This document shows, piece after piece, positions 34,872-43,548 of a stretch of 64,000 nucleotides of DNA. The notes beneath the pieces are model-generated. The model saw nothing but the letters and a program-made list of their open reading frames with translations, was not told the DNA's origin and made no database searches. This stretch comes from Sporocytophaga myxococcoides (GTDB lineage Bacteria; Bacteroidota; Bacteroidia; Cytophagales; Cytophagaceae). The translations under genes and the position numbers were made by a program. The stretch lies in assembly GCF_000775915.1 (NCBI RefSeq), contig NZ_BBLT01000011.1, forward strand, positions 124,001-188,000, given 5' to 3'. Positions within the stretch are counted from its first letter, which is position 1. Every line of letters begins with the position of its first letter.

Positions 34872-36173
34872 TTATCCTCGGCAAAGTGGCATTGTCATGC
34901 AATGAGGACCACCTCTGGCCCTTGATAATTCTGCTGATGGAAGATTAATGATCGTATTCTGAATGTCTTCCTGACAAATCTTTCCACTTCTCAATTCCTG
35001 AAGTAATTCGGAAGCATTGAAAATCTGATATCCCGCCTCTTGTAGTGCCTTATTTGTTTTCAGGTTCCTGTCATATGTAAATGCAACGCCTTCACGGACA
35101 GTGAATAAATTGCAGCCATCTGTCCATTGTTCTCTTTCTTCAAAGGGAGCCTTGCCTTCTCCGCATAGTATAAATTGCCAGTCTGGATAAATATCTTTTA
35201 ATATGGAACTTAAGCTCTTTGCAACTAAAGGCCTCTGACTATTGGCGGAATAATGCTGTATTTTCATTTTTCCCTCCTGCATGATTAAAGGAGCAAAAAC
35301 CACACTTTGATTTCTTTTTGACATGGTAAAGACGGTGTCCAGGTGCATACAAAATCTTAGAGGTGGAAGGTTTACAACAGTTATTTCACCGACTATTTTA
35401 TGAGCGAAAATTTTCCTGATTATTCTCTCAACAGCCATCTCAGAAGTTCTTTCGCTTATTCCTATCAATAAATGATTTTCATTTACCAACATTACATCTC
35501 CTCCTTCCACAGAGAATACTCCAAGATGGCCATTATTATTTTCAACCAGCTCCTCTATACTGTCTGAGATTCCGAATAGCTTGTTACTTTTGTTTAAAGC
35601 TGAAAATAATGGATGGTAGTTAAATACAAAGTAGGAAAGTACAGATTCCCTTGAGCGAGCCCTCTTGGAAGCTTGTGCTATCAAAAGATGGTTGTTGATA
35701 ACTGTTCCCAGATCTCTTGTAAAAATGAGATTAGGTAGAGGTAAGAAAATTGAGATTTCTTTTTTATTATGATATACTCCTGATATTAGTGTATTGGCTA
35801 ATACTTTCGGCTCTGAATTGATCAGGAATTGTTTGATCCTGTCATCACAATGCTCAAGCCTGCAAACTATAGTTACAAGCTCTTTCTTTATAGCATCTTG
35901 ATCAAGTATATCACTGAGAAGGTTTGAGAAATCGTGTACATTTTTTTCACCTATAAAATGACCAAGTAAATTTGTAAAGACCTGGTGTTCCTCTATCATT
36001 TTAGGAAGATAGACGATGTCTTCATATAGAAGATCCACAGCCCTAGATGGTGTTACTTTTTCAATTCCTTCATCAGGCCTATGGATCAGAACTGATTTAA
36101 GAGGTCCGATGTCAGAAGTGACACGAATTATAGAGTTTTCTTTATCCTTAACATGGCCCAGGTCAAATCGCAT
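34872..36173 (-). CDS. arcA: arginine deiminase
   Basis: A 433-aa enzyme of the amidinotransferase/deiminase fold that hydrolyses arginine to citrulline and ammonia. Active-site motifs are all present: FTRD (D154), SVEGGDVM (E223, D226), MHLDTVF (H277, D279) and the nucleophile C425 in ARGGPHCMTMPL. The start at 36173 is chosen, leaving a 29-base gap to the upstream gene; the longer frame from 36227 would overlap it and adds an atypical N-terminus. No arcB, arcC or antiporter lies nearby, so it may serve nitrogen or pH balance rather than the full ADI energy pathway. Confidence 0.9.
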   Translation of the reverse strand: MRFDLGHVKDKENSIIRVTSDIGPLKSVLIHRPDEGIEKVTPSRAVDLLYEDIVYLPKMIEEHQVFTNLLGHFIGEKNVHDFSNLLSDILDQDAIKKELVTIVCRLEHCDDRIKQFLINSEPKVLANTLISGVYHNKKEISIFLPLPNLIFTRDLGTVINNHLLIAQASKRARSRESVLSYFVFNYHPLFSALNKSNKLFGISDSIEELVENNNGHLGVFSVEGGDVMLVNENHLLIGISERTSEMAVERIIRKIFAHKIVGEITVVNLPPLRFCMHLDTVFTMSKRNQSVVFAPLIMQEGKMKIQHYSANSQRPLVAKSLSSILKDIYPDWQFILCGEGKAPFEEREQWTDGCNLFTVREGVAFTYDRNLKTNKALQEAGYQIFNASELLQELRSGKICQEDIQNTIINLPSAELSRARGGPHCMTMPLCRG

Positions 36174-36202
36174 AAAATAAAGTTTTAGTTGAGAAGATAA
36201 GG

Positions 36203-37129
36203 TTAATAAACCATCATCTTCATACAAAATACACTTCCACCAGATTTAATAAATTCTGAAGTATCCAATTCAATAACTTCAAATCCTTTTTTTACCAGGT
36301 GGTGAAAAGTAATAATACCTCCTTTTTGCATAAGCGCAACTTTTTTCCCTGTAATCTGGTCATTAATAATATGAGCATTCAGAGAAAAGTTTAATGATGC
36401 TTCATGTACAGGTATGGCTATAACTTCACGAAACATTTTTTTTATTGTTTTCAAACCTTCGGTTGTAAAAGCCTCCGCACAAATCAAAACAGTTTCTTCA
36501 TCCAAAGGTAAAAAACAGGTATCAAGGTGATAGAAATTCTCATTAATGAGTTCAAGGGCTATGATAGGCACGTTCAAAAGTTGTGCAATTTCATCATAGG
36601 CGCTTTTTTCTGAGCGAAAGCCGTACCCTCCATATAGAAGCATTTTACCATAATGAGGAATGAGGTCACCCATTCCCTCAAAAAGTGTAGTTTTTTCCAG
36701 TTTATTAATTTTGTATCCCTCATCCCGGAAAAACTCTTCAAAATAAGGCACCTCTTTCTGCCTGGAGCAGTGTCTCATTTTACTAAGAATTACTTCTTTT
36801 CTTCCGGTTTCATCTCTCCATGGGAAAGTCTGATTGGCGGCAAATACCATGTCTTCACAACCAGGAACACCCGAAATTACATTTACAGACTCAAGAATAC
36901 CCAGCTCTGCAAGTCGCAGATATTCATTACGAACATTCTCCCACTGACTTATCGCCAGTTTTTTGTCCATATTTCCAAGACCTTTTTCCATATGTGGATT
37001 TTTGATATCTATGATATCAAAGTATTCCGGACTTGCCATAAGTACTTTTCTTGGCTCCACCCTCGGTGGAATTTCATCAATAGAAAAGTGTAAATTGTGA
37101 TCGTAAACTTTTTTTTGAGTGTAAATCAT
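36203..37129 (-). CDS. DDAH/amidinotransferase-family hydrolase
   Basis: A 308-aa protein of the same fold as arginine deiminase but of the shorter DDAH-like branch. Visible are VPGCEDMVFAAN (D93), FEGMGDLIPH (E151, D155), FYHLDTCFLPL (H201, D203) and the terminal nucleophile C303 in GGSVFCMKM. Members hydrolyse methylated arginines, act on citrulline (CtlX type) or are amidinotransferases. It precedes the arginine deiminase gene by 29 bases, which suggests consecutive steps in arginine or citrulline use. The exact reaction is open. Confidence 0.8.
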   Translation of the reverse strand: MIYTQKKVYDHNLHFSIDEIPPRVEPRKVLMASPEYFDIIDIKNPHMEKGLGNMDKKLAISQWENVRNEYLRLAELGILESVNVISGVPGCEDMVFAANQTFPWRDETGRKEVILSKMRHCSRQKEVPYFEEFFRDEGYKINKLEKTTLFEGMGDLIPHYGKMLLYGGYGFRSEKSAYDEIAQLLNVPIIALELINENFYHLDTCFLPLDEETVLICAEAFTTEGLKTIKKMFREVIAIPVHEASLNFSLNAHIINDQITGKKVALMQKGGIITFHHLVKKGFEVIELDTSEFIKSGGSVFCMKMMVY

Positions 37130-37249
37130 AATTGAGCTCCTCCTTTGATTTAAAACGTATTTTAAAAGTGTTGAGTTTTAGATCTGTTTGATTTAAATCA
37201 ATGAACAGTTTCCCTAAACAAAAGTTTTAACCTTACATTATCAACGAAA

Positions 37250-37525
37250 ATGATCAGAACTATTGTAAATCAGAATTATTGGATAGTACTTTTTATTTTG
37301 TGTTCCTGCAATGGACCGCAAAAAGATACAACAGGGAATGAGGAAAAAAAAGAAACTTTTCAGGTAGGCTCGGAAGCCTGTATTGATTCTTCAAAAATTA
37401 ATACAGAAACTGCTTGCATAGAAATTTATGATCCTGTTTGTGGTTGCGATGGTAAAAATTATTCAAATACCTGTTATGCTGAGAAGGCTGGAGTAACAAA
37501 ATTTGTTAAGGGGGAATGCAGATAA
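37250..37525 (+). CDS. Kazal-domain lipoprotein
   Basis: A 91-aa predicted lipoprotein: signal about 1-18 with lipobox LCSC, a short charged spacer, then a Kazal-type serine-protease-inhibitor domain (about 55-91) with the pattern C-x-E-x-Y-D-P-V-C-G-C-D-G-x-x-Y-x-N-x-C-Y-A, ending GEC. The six cysteines expected for the three disulfides are present. It may protect the cell surface from proteases; target unknown. It is divergent from the amidinohydrolase gene. Confidence 0.85.
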   Translation: MIRTIVNQNYWIVLFILCSCNGPQKDTTGNEEKKETFQVGSEACIDSSKINTETACIEIYDPVCGCDGKNYSNTCYAEKAGVTKFVKGECR

Positions 37526-37573
37526 AAAAAGTCTTGACCTGAAATGTATCAGGTCAAACTTCTATTTTTTTTT
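37525..37573. terminator. bidirectional Rho-independent terminator
   Basis: Perfect 9-base stem TTGACCTGA / TCAGGTCAA (37534-37542, 37549-37557) between two convergent lipoprotein genes. A run of seven A precedes it and a run of nine T follows a few bases after, so both strands read hairpin plus T-run. Confidence 0.85.
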
Positions 37574-38170
37574 CGACTCTTTCTGAATAGTCAGAACTAT
37601 ATCCCTTTTTTTTAGATATATGCTCCAAATGCCCTGAAATTCAGATGTTGATTTTTCTTTTGTTTGATCAGATAGGGCGATACATTGTGTGGATACCATT
37701 ATTGGAGACATATAAACAAATAGGGTATCATTTATAGCTTGAAGATTGGGTTTCATTTCCAACTTATTTTCTTTGTTGTATTTGTAAGCATCTAAAAGCT
37801 GAGCTTCTATTTCGGATAATATGATTTTGCTTTTAAAATTAGTATCTATCCTGTTGATTTTGAATACATCAATTGCATTTGCCAGGGAATCAAGGTTATG
37901 AATTGACGAATAATTGCAAGCGAGAACTGCTTCTTCTGTTTTTTTCTCTTTAGCAAGAGCTTCAGATCGTCTTTTCGAAGATTCAATTATTTTCTTGACA
38001 GCTTCTTCACCGGTTTTATTGGCCAGGTCAAAAATTTCTGATTCAGTAACTCTCACGATTTTTCGGTTTTGAAGCTCGTCAGAAATACCTTTGGTGTCCA
38101 CAGAATTCTCATTGCAGGCTGAAAAAATTCCTATAAACAGGGCAGAAATCGCAAATAATTTGATTTTCAT
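37562..38170 (-). CDS. lipoprotein, possibly a degenerate DUF3365-type protein
   Basis: A 202-aa predicted lipoprotein (MKIKLFAISALFIGIFSAC, lipobox FSAC). The 13 codons before this M are dropped because they precede the signal. The mature part resembles DUF3365-type periplasmic domains: a conserved early Cys region (VLACNYSSI), a middle NRIDTNFKSKIILSEIEAQLLDAY and a late PIMVSTQCIAL. In that family the late Cys belongs to a CxxCH heme site; here it reads QCIALS, so heme binding is not expected. The family link is tentative. Confidence 0.6.
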   Translation of the reverse strand: MKIKLFAISALFIGIFSACNENSVDTKGISDELQNRKIVRVTESEIFDLANKTGEEAVKKIIESSKRRSEALAKEKKTEEAVLACNYSSIHNLDSLANAIDVFKINRIDTNFKSKIILSEIEAQLLDAYKYNKENKLEMKPNLQAINDTLFVYMSPIMVSTQCIALSDQTKEKSTSEFQGIWSIYLKKRDIVLTIQKESKKK

Positions 38171-38229
38171 GGGACAAAACCCCCTCTTTTTGTGTTTGAA
38201 TACAGTCACTTTCTATTCTTAGATTTTAT

Positions 38230-38237
38230 TATCTTTG
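38230..38237 (+). promoter_or_regulatory. candidate -7 box for prfA
   Basis: TATCTTTG matches the Bacteroidota TAnnTTTG consensus, 23 bases before the prfA ATG. A TTTG at 38195-38198 is too far away for the usual -33 spacing, so the -33 element is unclear. Confidence 0.45.
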
Positions 38238-38260
38238 CAAACGCAAATTTCTAAAAAAAC

Positions 38261-39331
38261 ATGATTGATAAGCTCGAGGCCATTAAAAAAAGATTTGAGG
38301 AGGTTTCTGAACTAATAATTCAGCCTGAGGCAATGGCAGATATGAAAAAATATTCTGCACTGGGAAAAGAATACAAGGAACTTGAGAAGATAGTGCAGGT
38401 CTACCAAAAATATAAAGGAATTCTGGATAATATCGAAAGCGCCAAAAAAGTACTTGAAACGGAAAAAGATCCTGATTTCAGAGAAATGGCGAAGGTTGAG
38501 CTCGATGAACTGGTTCCGGAAAAGGATAAGATGGAAGAGGTTGTGAAAGAGATGCTTATCCCTAAAGACCCTAATGATAGTAAGAACGTTATTCTTGAGA
38601 TCCGTGCCGGTACCGGCGGTGACGAAGCTGCTATTTTCGCAGGAGATTTACATAGAATGTATCAGCGTCTGGCTGAGATTATGGGCTGGAAACTTGAACT
38701 TCTGGATTATACAGAAGGTACTTCAGGTGGTTACAAAGAGATCATCTGCACAGTTTCCGGAGAGGATGTGTATGGTAAACTGAAGTTCGAATCCGGAGTA
38801 CACAGGGTACAGAGAGTGCCGGCAACAGAAACTCAGGGTCGTGTGCACACTTCAGCTGCAACTGTAGTTGCTCTGCCAGAAGTTGAGGATGTAGAAATCG
38901 ATATCAATATGAATGATATCAGAAAAGATACTTTTTGCTCTTCCGGTCCTGGCGGTCAGTCAGTAAACACCACTTACTCAGCAATTCGTCTTACCCACAT
39001 TCCGACAGGTGTGGTGGTACAGTGTCAGGATGAAAAATCTCAGATCAAGAACTTCGATAAAGCCCTTAAGGTACTGCGTTCAAGATTATATGAGATTGAA
39101 CTTCAAAAGCAAAATGAAGAGATCGGTGCTCAGAGAAAATCTTTGGTTGGAAGTGGTGACAGGTCAGATAAAATCAGAACGTACAACTATCCTCAGGGTC
39201 GTGTAACCGACCACAGAATAGGTTATACTGTTTATAATCTTCCTGTTGTAATGGATGGGCATATTGAGGATTTTATAGAGCAGCTTCGTATTGCTGAAAA
39301 TGCTGAAAGGCTGAAAGAAGGAGTTAAATAA
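38261..39331 (+). CDS. prfA: peptide chain release factor 1
   Basis: A 356-aa class I release factor that reads UAA and UAG. The GGQ motif is present in SSGPGGQSVN (G231-Q233) with the usual NTTYSAIRLTHIPTG context, and the codon-recognition tripeptide region lies in the preceding domain (RVPATETQGRVHTS). Length is standard. Unlike RF2, there is no programmed frameshift site. A strong terminator follows. Confidence 0.96.
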   Translation: MIDKLEAIKKRFEEVSELIIQPEAMADMKKYSALGKEYKELEKIVQVYQKYKGILDNIESAKKVLETEKDPDFREMAKVELDELVPEKDKMEEVVKEMLIPKDPNDSKNVILEIRAGTGGDEAAIFAGDLHRMYQRLAEIMGWKLELLDYTEGTSGGYKEIICTVSGEDVYGKLKFESGVHRVQRVPATETQGRVHTSAATVVALPEVEDVEIDINMNDIRKDTFCSSGPGGQSVNTTYSAIRLTHIPTGVVVQCQDEKSQIKNFDKALKVLRSRLYEIELQKQNEEIGAQRKSLVGSGDRSDKIRTYNYPQGRVTDHRIGYTVYNLPVVMDGHIEDFIEQLRIAENAERLKEGVK

Positions 39332-39353
39332 TCTTTATAAATAAATTAATTTC

Positions 39354-39403
39354 AACGTTGGATTTTGATATGATTTTTTCAAAATCCAACGTTATATTTT
39401 TTA
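39354..39403 (+). terminator. strong terminator of prfA
   Basis: Perfect 15-base stem AACGTTGGATTTTGA (39354-39368) with its complement at 39379-39393, a 10-base loop, then a T-rich run. It ends 19 bases before the next start codon. Confidence 0.85.
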
Positions 39404-39421
39404 AAGTTTTATCCTGAGAGA

Positions 39422-40741
39422 ATGAAGAATACTTTTATCTGTATTTTGTGTTTTTTGTGCTTTTTGTGCTTTTTGTTGTGCTGTAAAAAGGCAGATGAAA
39501 AATTAACTTCAGATCCTTCCGCAAAATTATCTTTTTCAAGTGATACCATTTTTTTTGATACACTTTTTACTTCTGTTCCAAATATTACCAAAAGACTGCT
39601 GGTTTACAATCACAGTAAAAATGCAGTTAAAGTGAGTCATATTTCCCTTGAAGGACTTGCAAATTCTCCATATTCACTGATTATAAATGGTAAAAAATCA
39701 TTTTCTGATTCAAATGTCGAAATACGGGGAAAAGACAGCATTTATATACTCATCTCTGTTCTGCTAAGGCCAACGGATACTACAAATGCTTATATCGTTT
39801 CAGATAAAATTCTTTTTAATACTAATGGAAACATTCAGTCTGTCGTTTTAGAAAGTTTTGCTCAGAATGCCAACTTTTTTGTAAATGCTCAAACAGGTTG
39901 TGATACAGTATGGACTGCCGGAAAACCTTTTGTAATTTATAACCAACTTACCATTCCTGAGGGCTGTAAACTCACAGTTGAAAAAGGAGTAAAGGTGCTG
40001 TTTCATAACGCTGCTACTTTGAAAGTTGAAGGAACTTTGATTGTTAATGGGGAGAAGGGGAATGAAGTGTTGTTTGGTTCGGATAAAAGAGGGAAAATTT
40101 ATGAAGATCAGCCGGGGCAATGGTCGGGCATTCAATTTACGTCCAAAAGTATAAATAACAGAATCAATTTTTCCATAATAGAAAATGCTGATATAGGTAT
40201 CAGTCAGGAAGAAATATCTGATAATGATACCATACCCGAACTAATATTTTCCAATTCTATTTTAAGGAATATGAAAAATGAAGGACTATCTCTGGCTGCA
40301 GATTCTTACTTGTGGAATGATCTTACTTATAATATATTAGGTAATAACATACTTTCAAAGGGAAAAGAAACTGTTTACATACGACATTCTACCATTGCAG
40401 GCTATTCATTTTCATTTTTCAGAGATTTTCCATTATTGGACTTTTCAAAATCCAGTGGAAAAACAAGAATTGAGAACAGTATCATTTGGGGAGACAGGAG
40501 CAATGAAGTGGCATCAGGTGGAGATTTTATTGTAAGCAATTCTATTATTAGAAATTTTCAGCCCGTCCCAGGCAATAATAATATTTCAAAAGATCCTCAG
40601 TTTAAAAGCCCCTTTCGCCTGGATTTTCGTCCTGATAACCTTTCACCGGCGATAGATGCAGGCCTAAGTTTGGGTATATCAAAAGACCTTGACGACAAAA
40701 ACCGGGACGAAAAACCGGATTTAGGCGCCTATGAAAAGTGA
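39422..40741 (+). CDS. lipoprotein with right-handed beta-helix domain
   Basis: A 439-aa predicted lipoprotein. The signal is unusual: residues 6-21 are ILCFLCFLCFLLCC, encoded by a 9-base repeat, with lipobox LLCC. An N-terminal beta domain (about 35-150, DTIFFDTLFTS) is followed by a parallel beta-helix-like region (about 165-400) with LTIPEGCKLTVEKGVKVLF and KVEGTLIVNG. The end SPAIDAG...DLDDKNRDEKPDLGAYE is the terminal motif of many Bacteroidota surface proteins with polysaccharide-lyase-like helices. Probably a cell-surface glycan-binding or scaffold protein; no lyase residues were identified. Confidence 0.75.
   Translation: MKNTFICILCFLCFLCFLLCCKKADEKLTSDPSAKLSFSSDTIFFDTLFTSVPNITKRLLVYNHSKNAVKVSHISLEGLANSPYSLIINGKKSFSDSNVEIRGKDSIYILISVLLRPTDTTNAYIVSDKILFNTNGNIQSVVLESFAQNANFFVNAQTGCDTVWTAGKPFVIYNQLTIPEGCKLTVEKGVKVLFHNAATLKVEGTLIVNGEKGNEVLFGSDKRGKIYEDQPGQWSGIQFTSKSINNRINFSIIENADIGISQEEISDNDTIPELIFSNSILRNMKNEGLSLAADSYLWNDLTYNILGNNILSKGKETVYIRHSTIAGYSFSFFRDFPLLDFSKSSGKTRIENSIIWGDRSNEVASGGDFIVSNSIIRNFQPVPGNNNISKDPQFKSPFRLDFRPDNLSPAIDAGLSLGISKDLDDKNRDEKPDLGAYEK
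39444..39482 (+). repeat. 9-base microsatellite (TTTTTGTGC) inside a signal peptide
   Basis: Units at 39452-39460 and 39461-39469 are exact, preceded by a partial TTTTGTG and followed by a variant with three extra bases. In frame it encodes the repeated Cys-Phe-Leu of the lipoprotein signal. Unit loss or gain keeps the frame and only alters the hydrophobic length. Confidence 0.75.
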
Positions 40742-40906
40742 TATGCTTCAAATTCAAGAATGATTTAATTACTTTATTAAGGTCAGATTACGGTTACATA
40801 ATCAGTAATTTTTAGCTTAAAAGGCATCTTGAATCCAGAAATTCTTTGTTCCTAACGCACTTTAAGTTAATTTTGATAATTATATCAAATAATCAAAAAC
40901 TCTTTC

Positions 40907-42199
40907 ATGGAAACTACAATAATATCTGCCTTAAGGGATAATCAAATCTTTGATCTAATCGCCCGCGAAAAAAGAAGACAGGAGAGTGGTGTTGAACTTA
41001 TTGCTTCTGAGAATTTTACCTCTCGTCAGGTGATGGAAGCTATGGGTAGCGTATTAACAAACAAATATGCAGAAGGCCTGCCAGGTAAAAGATACTATGG
41101 CGGATGCGAAATTGTAGACCTTTCAGAGCAATTGGCTATTGACAGACTAAAGAAATTATTTAAAGTTGAATGGGCCAACGTTCAGCCACATTCCGGTGCA
41201 CAGGCAAATATGGCTGTATTCCTTGCCTGCCTTACTCCTGGAGATACAATACTTGGATTTGACCTTTCTCACGGCGGCCACCTTTCTCATGGTTCACCGG
41301 TTAACTTTTCCGGTAAATACTTCAAACCAGTATTTTATGGTGTTGAAAAAGAAACTGGAATAATTAATCTTGATAAAGTTGAAGAAATAGCCTTAAGAGA
41401 GAAACCAAAATTGATCGTTTGTGGCGCTTCTGCATATTCGAGAGACTGGGATTACAAACGTTTCAGGGAGATCGCAGATAAAGTAGGTGCTGTATTGCTT
41501 GCTGATATTGCCCACCCTGCCGGTCTGATAGCTAAAGGATTATTGAACGATCCTGTTCCTCATTGTCATTTTGTTACCTCGACTACACACAAAACTCTTA
41601 GAGGTCCAAGAGGTGGTATCATTATGATGGGCAAAGATTTTGAAAATCCAATGGGTCTTAAAACTCCTAAAGGTGAGATCAGAATGATGTCTAACGTTAT
41701 GGATATGGCTGTTTTCCCGGGAGTACAAGGTGGTCCGCTTGAGCATGTGATTGCTGCAAAAGCTGTTTCTTTCTTTGAGGCGCTATCAGATGATTATCTT
41801 GATTATGCTAAGCAGGTTAAGAAAAATGCTCAGGTTATGGCTGACGCATTTAAAAAGAGAGGATATGAAATCATTTCAGGAGGCACTGATAATCACCTGA
41901 TGCTTATCGACCTCAGATCTAAAGGCCTTACAGGTAAATTTGCAGAGAATACTCTTATTCAGGCGGATATTACAATAAACAAAAACATGGTTCCGTTTGA
42001 TGACAAATCTCCGTTTGTTACTTCCGGAATGAGAGTTGGTACAGCTGCTGTTACTACCAGAGGTATGAAAGAAGCCGATATGGAAAAAATCGTTGATCTG
42101 ATTGACACAGTATTGATGAGCAATGAAGATCAAAAGGTTATTCAAAAGGTGAAAAAAGACATCAATCACTGGATGGAAGATTTTCCTCTATACGTATAA
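40907..42199 (+). CDS. glyA: serine hydroxymethyltransferase
   Basis: A 430-aa PLP enzyme that converts serine and tetrahydrofolate to glycine and methylene-THF. The PLP lysine is K229 in [13 protein letters not shown]. Also typical are [36 protein letters not shown] and [10 protein letters not shown]. Length is near the norm (about 420). tatC follows 10 bases downstream, so they may share a transcript. Confidence 0.97.
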   Translation: METTIISALRDNQIFDLIAREKRRQESGVELIASENFTSRQVMEAMGSVLTNKYAEGLPGKRYYGGCEIVDLSEQLAIDRLKKLFKVEWANVQPHSGAQANMAVFLACLTPGDTILGFDLSHGGHLSHGSPVNFSGKYFKPVFYGVEKETGIINLDKVEEIALREKPKLIVCGASAYSRDWDYKRFREIADKVGAVLLADIAHPAGLIAKGLLNDPVPHCHFVTSTTHKTLRGPRGGIIMMGKDFENPMGLKTPKGEIRMMSNVMDMAVFPGVQGGPLEHVIAAKAVSFFEALSDDYLDYAKQVKKNAQVMADAFKKRGYEIISGGTDNHLMLIDLRSKGLTGKFAENTLIQADITINKNMVPFDDKSPFVTSGMRVGTAAVTTRGMKEADMEKIVDLIDTVLMSNEDQKVIQKVKKDINHWMEDFPLYV

Positions 42200-42209
42200 A
42201 AATTAATTT

Positions 42210-43028
42210 GTGGCAAAAGCTCAGCATAAAGAGATGTCATTTCTTGACCACCTTGAGGAGTTGAGGTGGCATCTCATTAGATCGTTAATTTCAATTGTTG
42301 TATTCTCTTTGGTTGCGTTTCTGGCAAAGGATTTCATCTTTCAGACTATTATCCTTGGACCGTCCAAAACAGATTTCTGGACATATCAAATGTTATGCAA
42401 GCTTGGTCCGGATTTGTGTATTGAAAAGATGAATTTCTCTCTTCAAAACAGAACTCTTGGAGGGCAGTTTACAATGCACATCAATGCAGCATTTGTAATA
42501 GGACTTATTCTTGCTTTTCCTTATACATTCTGGGAAATCTGGAGCTTTATTAAACCAGGATTGTATATAAAAGAGCAAACTGCAGCAAGCGGTCTACTGT
42601 TCTATGTAACGCTTTTGTTTATCTCCGGTGTGCTTTTTGGTTACTACATCGTTTCTCCGATGTCCATTAACTTTCTTGCAAATTATACTCTGGATCCAAG
42701 TATTGAAAATAACTTTGACCTGGCATCATATATTTCTACCCTTACCATGATGGTTCTCGGTAGCGGTTTGATGTTCCAGTTGCCTGTAGCTGTATTTATA
42801 CTTTCGAAGCTGGGCGTCATGACTCCCGACTTTATGAAAGCTTACAGAAGGCATGCCATTGTTGTTATTTTAGTAGTTGCAGCTATCATCACTCCTCCTG
42901 ATGTTCTTAGTCAGGTCGTAATTTCTCTGCCTCTTTTTGTGCTGTATGAATTAAGTATCTTTATCTCTGCCAGTGTAAACAAGAAGAGAAAGAAAAAAGA
43001 AGAAATGCAAGAGCTGACATATTCTTAG
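42210..43028 (+). CDS. tatC: twin-arginine translocase subunit TatC
   Basis: A 272-aa inner-membrane protein, the receptor of the Tat export system, with six membrane segments. The N-terminal MSFLDHLEELRWHLIRS and the conserved PYTFWEIWSFIKPGL before the third segment are TatC signatures. The frame opens with GTG 42210; ATG 42234 at MSFLDHLEEL is an alternative start. TatA is not in the window. A hairpin terminator follows at 43037. Confidence 0.95.
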   Translation: MAKAQHKEMSFLDHLEELRWHLIRSLISIVVFSLVAFLAKDFIFQTIILGPSKTDFWTYQMLCKLGPDLCIEKMNFSLQNRTLGGQFTMHINAAFVIGLILAFPYTFWEIWSFIKPGLYIKEQTAASGLLFYVTLLFISGVLFGYYIVSPMSINFLANYTLDPSIENNFDLASYISTLTMMVLGSGLMFQLPVAVFILSKLGVMTPDFMKAYRRHAIVVILVVAAIITPPDVLSQVVISLPLFVLYELSIFISASVNKKRKKKEEMQELTYS

Positions 43029-43036
43029 GACTTATC

Positions 43037-43070
43037 AAGTCCTGCTTTATATAAAGCAGGACTTTCATTT
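43037..43070 (+). terminator. terminator after tatC
   Basis: Perfect 28-base palindrome: AAGTCCTGCTTTAT (43037-43050) followed by its reverse complement (43051-43064), then a T-rich stretch. It isolates glyA-tatC from rpiB. Confidence 0.85.
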
Positions 43071-43107
43071 TTATCCAATATTAGATCATTAAAATTTACA
43101 AACTCAA

Positions 43108-43548
43108 ATGAGTAAAAAAATTGCACTTGGCGGTGATCATGCCGGGTACACCTACAAGAAGGAAATAATAGCAGACCTTCAGAGCAAAGGTTATGAAGTT
43201 AAAGACTTTGGGCCATTTAGTGAAGCATCCGTAGACTATCCGGATTTTGTGCATCCATTATCCAAGGCTGTAGAAAGTAAAGAATTTGATTTTGGAATTC
43301 TTATTTGCGGAAGCGGGAATGGAGTTGCAATCACCGCAAATAAATATAAAGACATCAGGGCTTCGCTGTGCTGGACAAATGATCTTGCTGCATTGGCGAG
43401 ACAGCATAATGATGCAAACGTACTATGTCTTCCTGCAAGATTTATAGAACTGGCAGATGCAAAGAAATTTGTCCAGACTTTTATTAATACTCCTTTTGAA
43501 GGAGGAAGGCATCAGAACAGAGTTGATAAAATTAATAAATGCTATTAA
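43108..43548 (+). CDS. rpiB: ribose 5-phosphate isomerase B
   Basis: A 146-aa RpiB/LacAB-family sugar-phosphate isomerase of the pentose phosphate pathway. Family marks: ALGGDHAGY at the N-terminus, DYPDFVHPLS, and the anion-hole loop ICGSGNGVAITANK (C at the general-base position). Length is standard. The 3' end overlaps the convergent membrane-protein gene by 17 bases. Confidence 0.93.
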   Translation: MSKKIALGGDHAGYTYKKEIIADLQSKGYEVKDFGPFSEASVDYPDFVHPLSKAVESKEFDFGILICGSGNGVAITANKYKDIRASLCWTNDLAALARQHNDANVLCLPARFIELADAKKFVQTFINTPFEGGRHQNRVDKINKCY

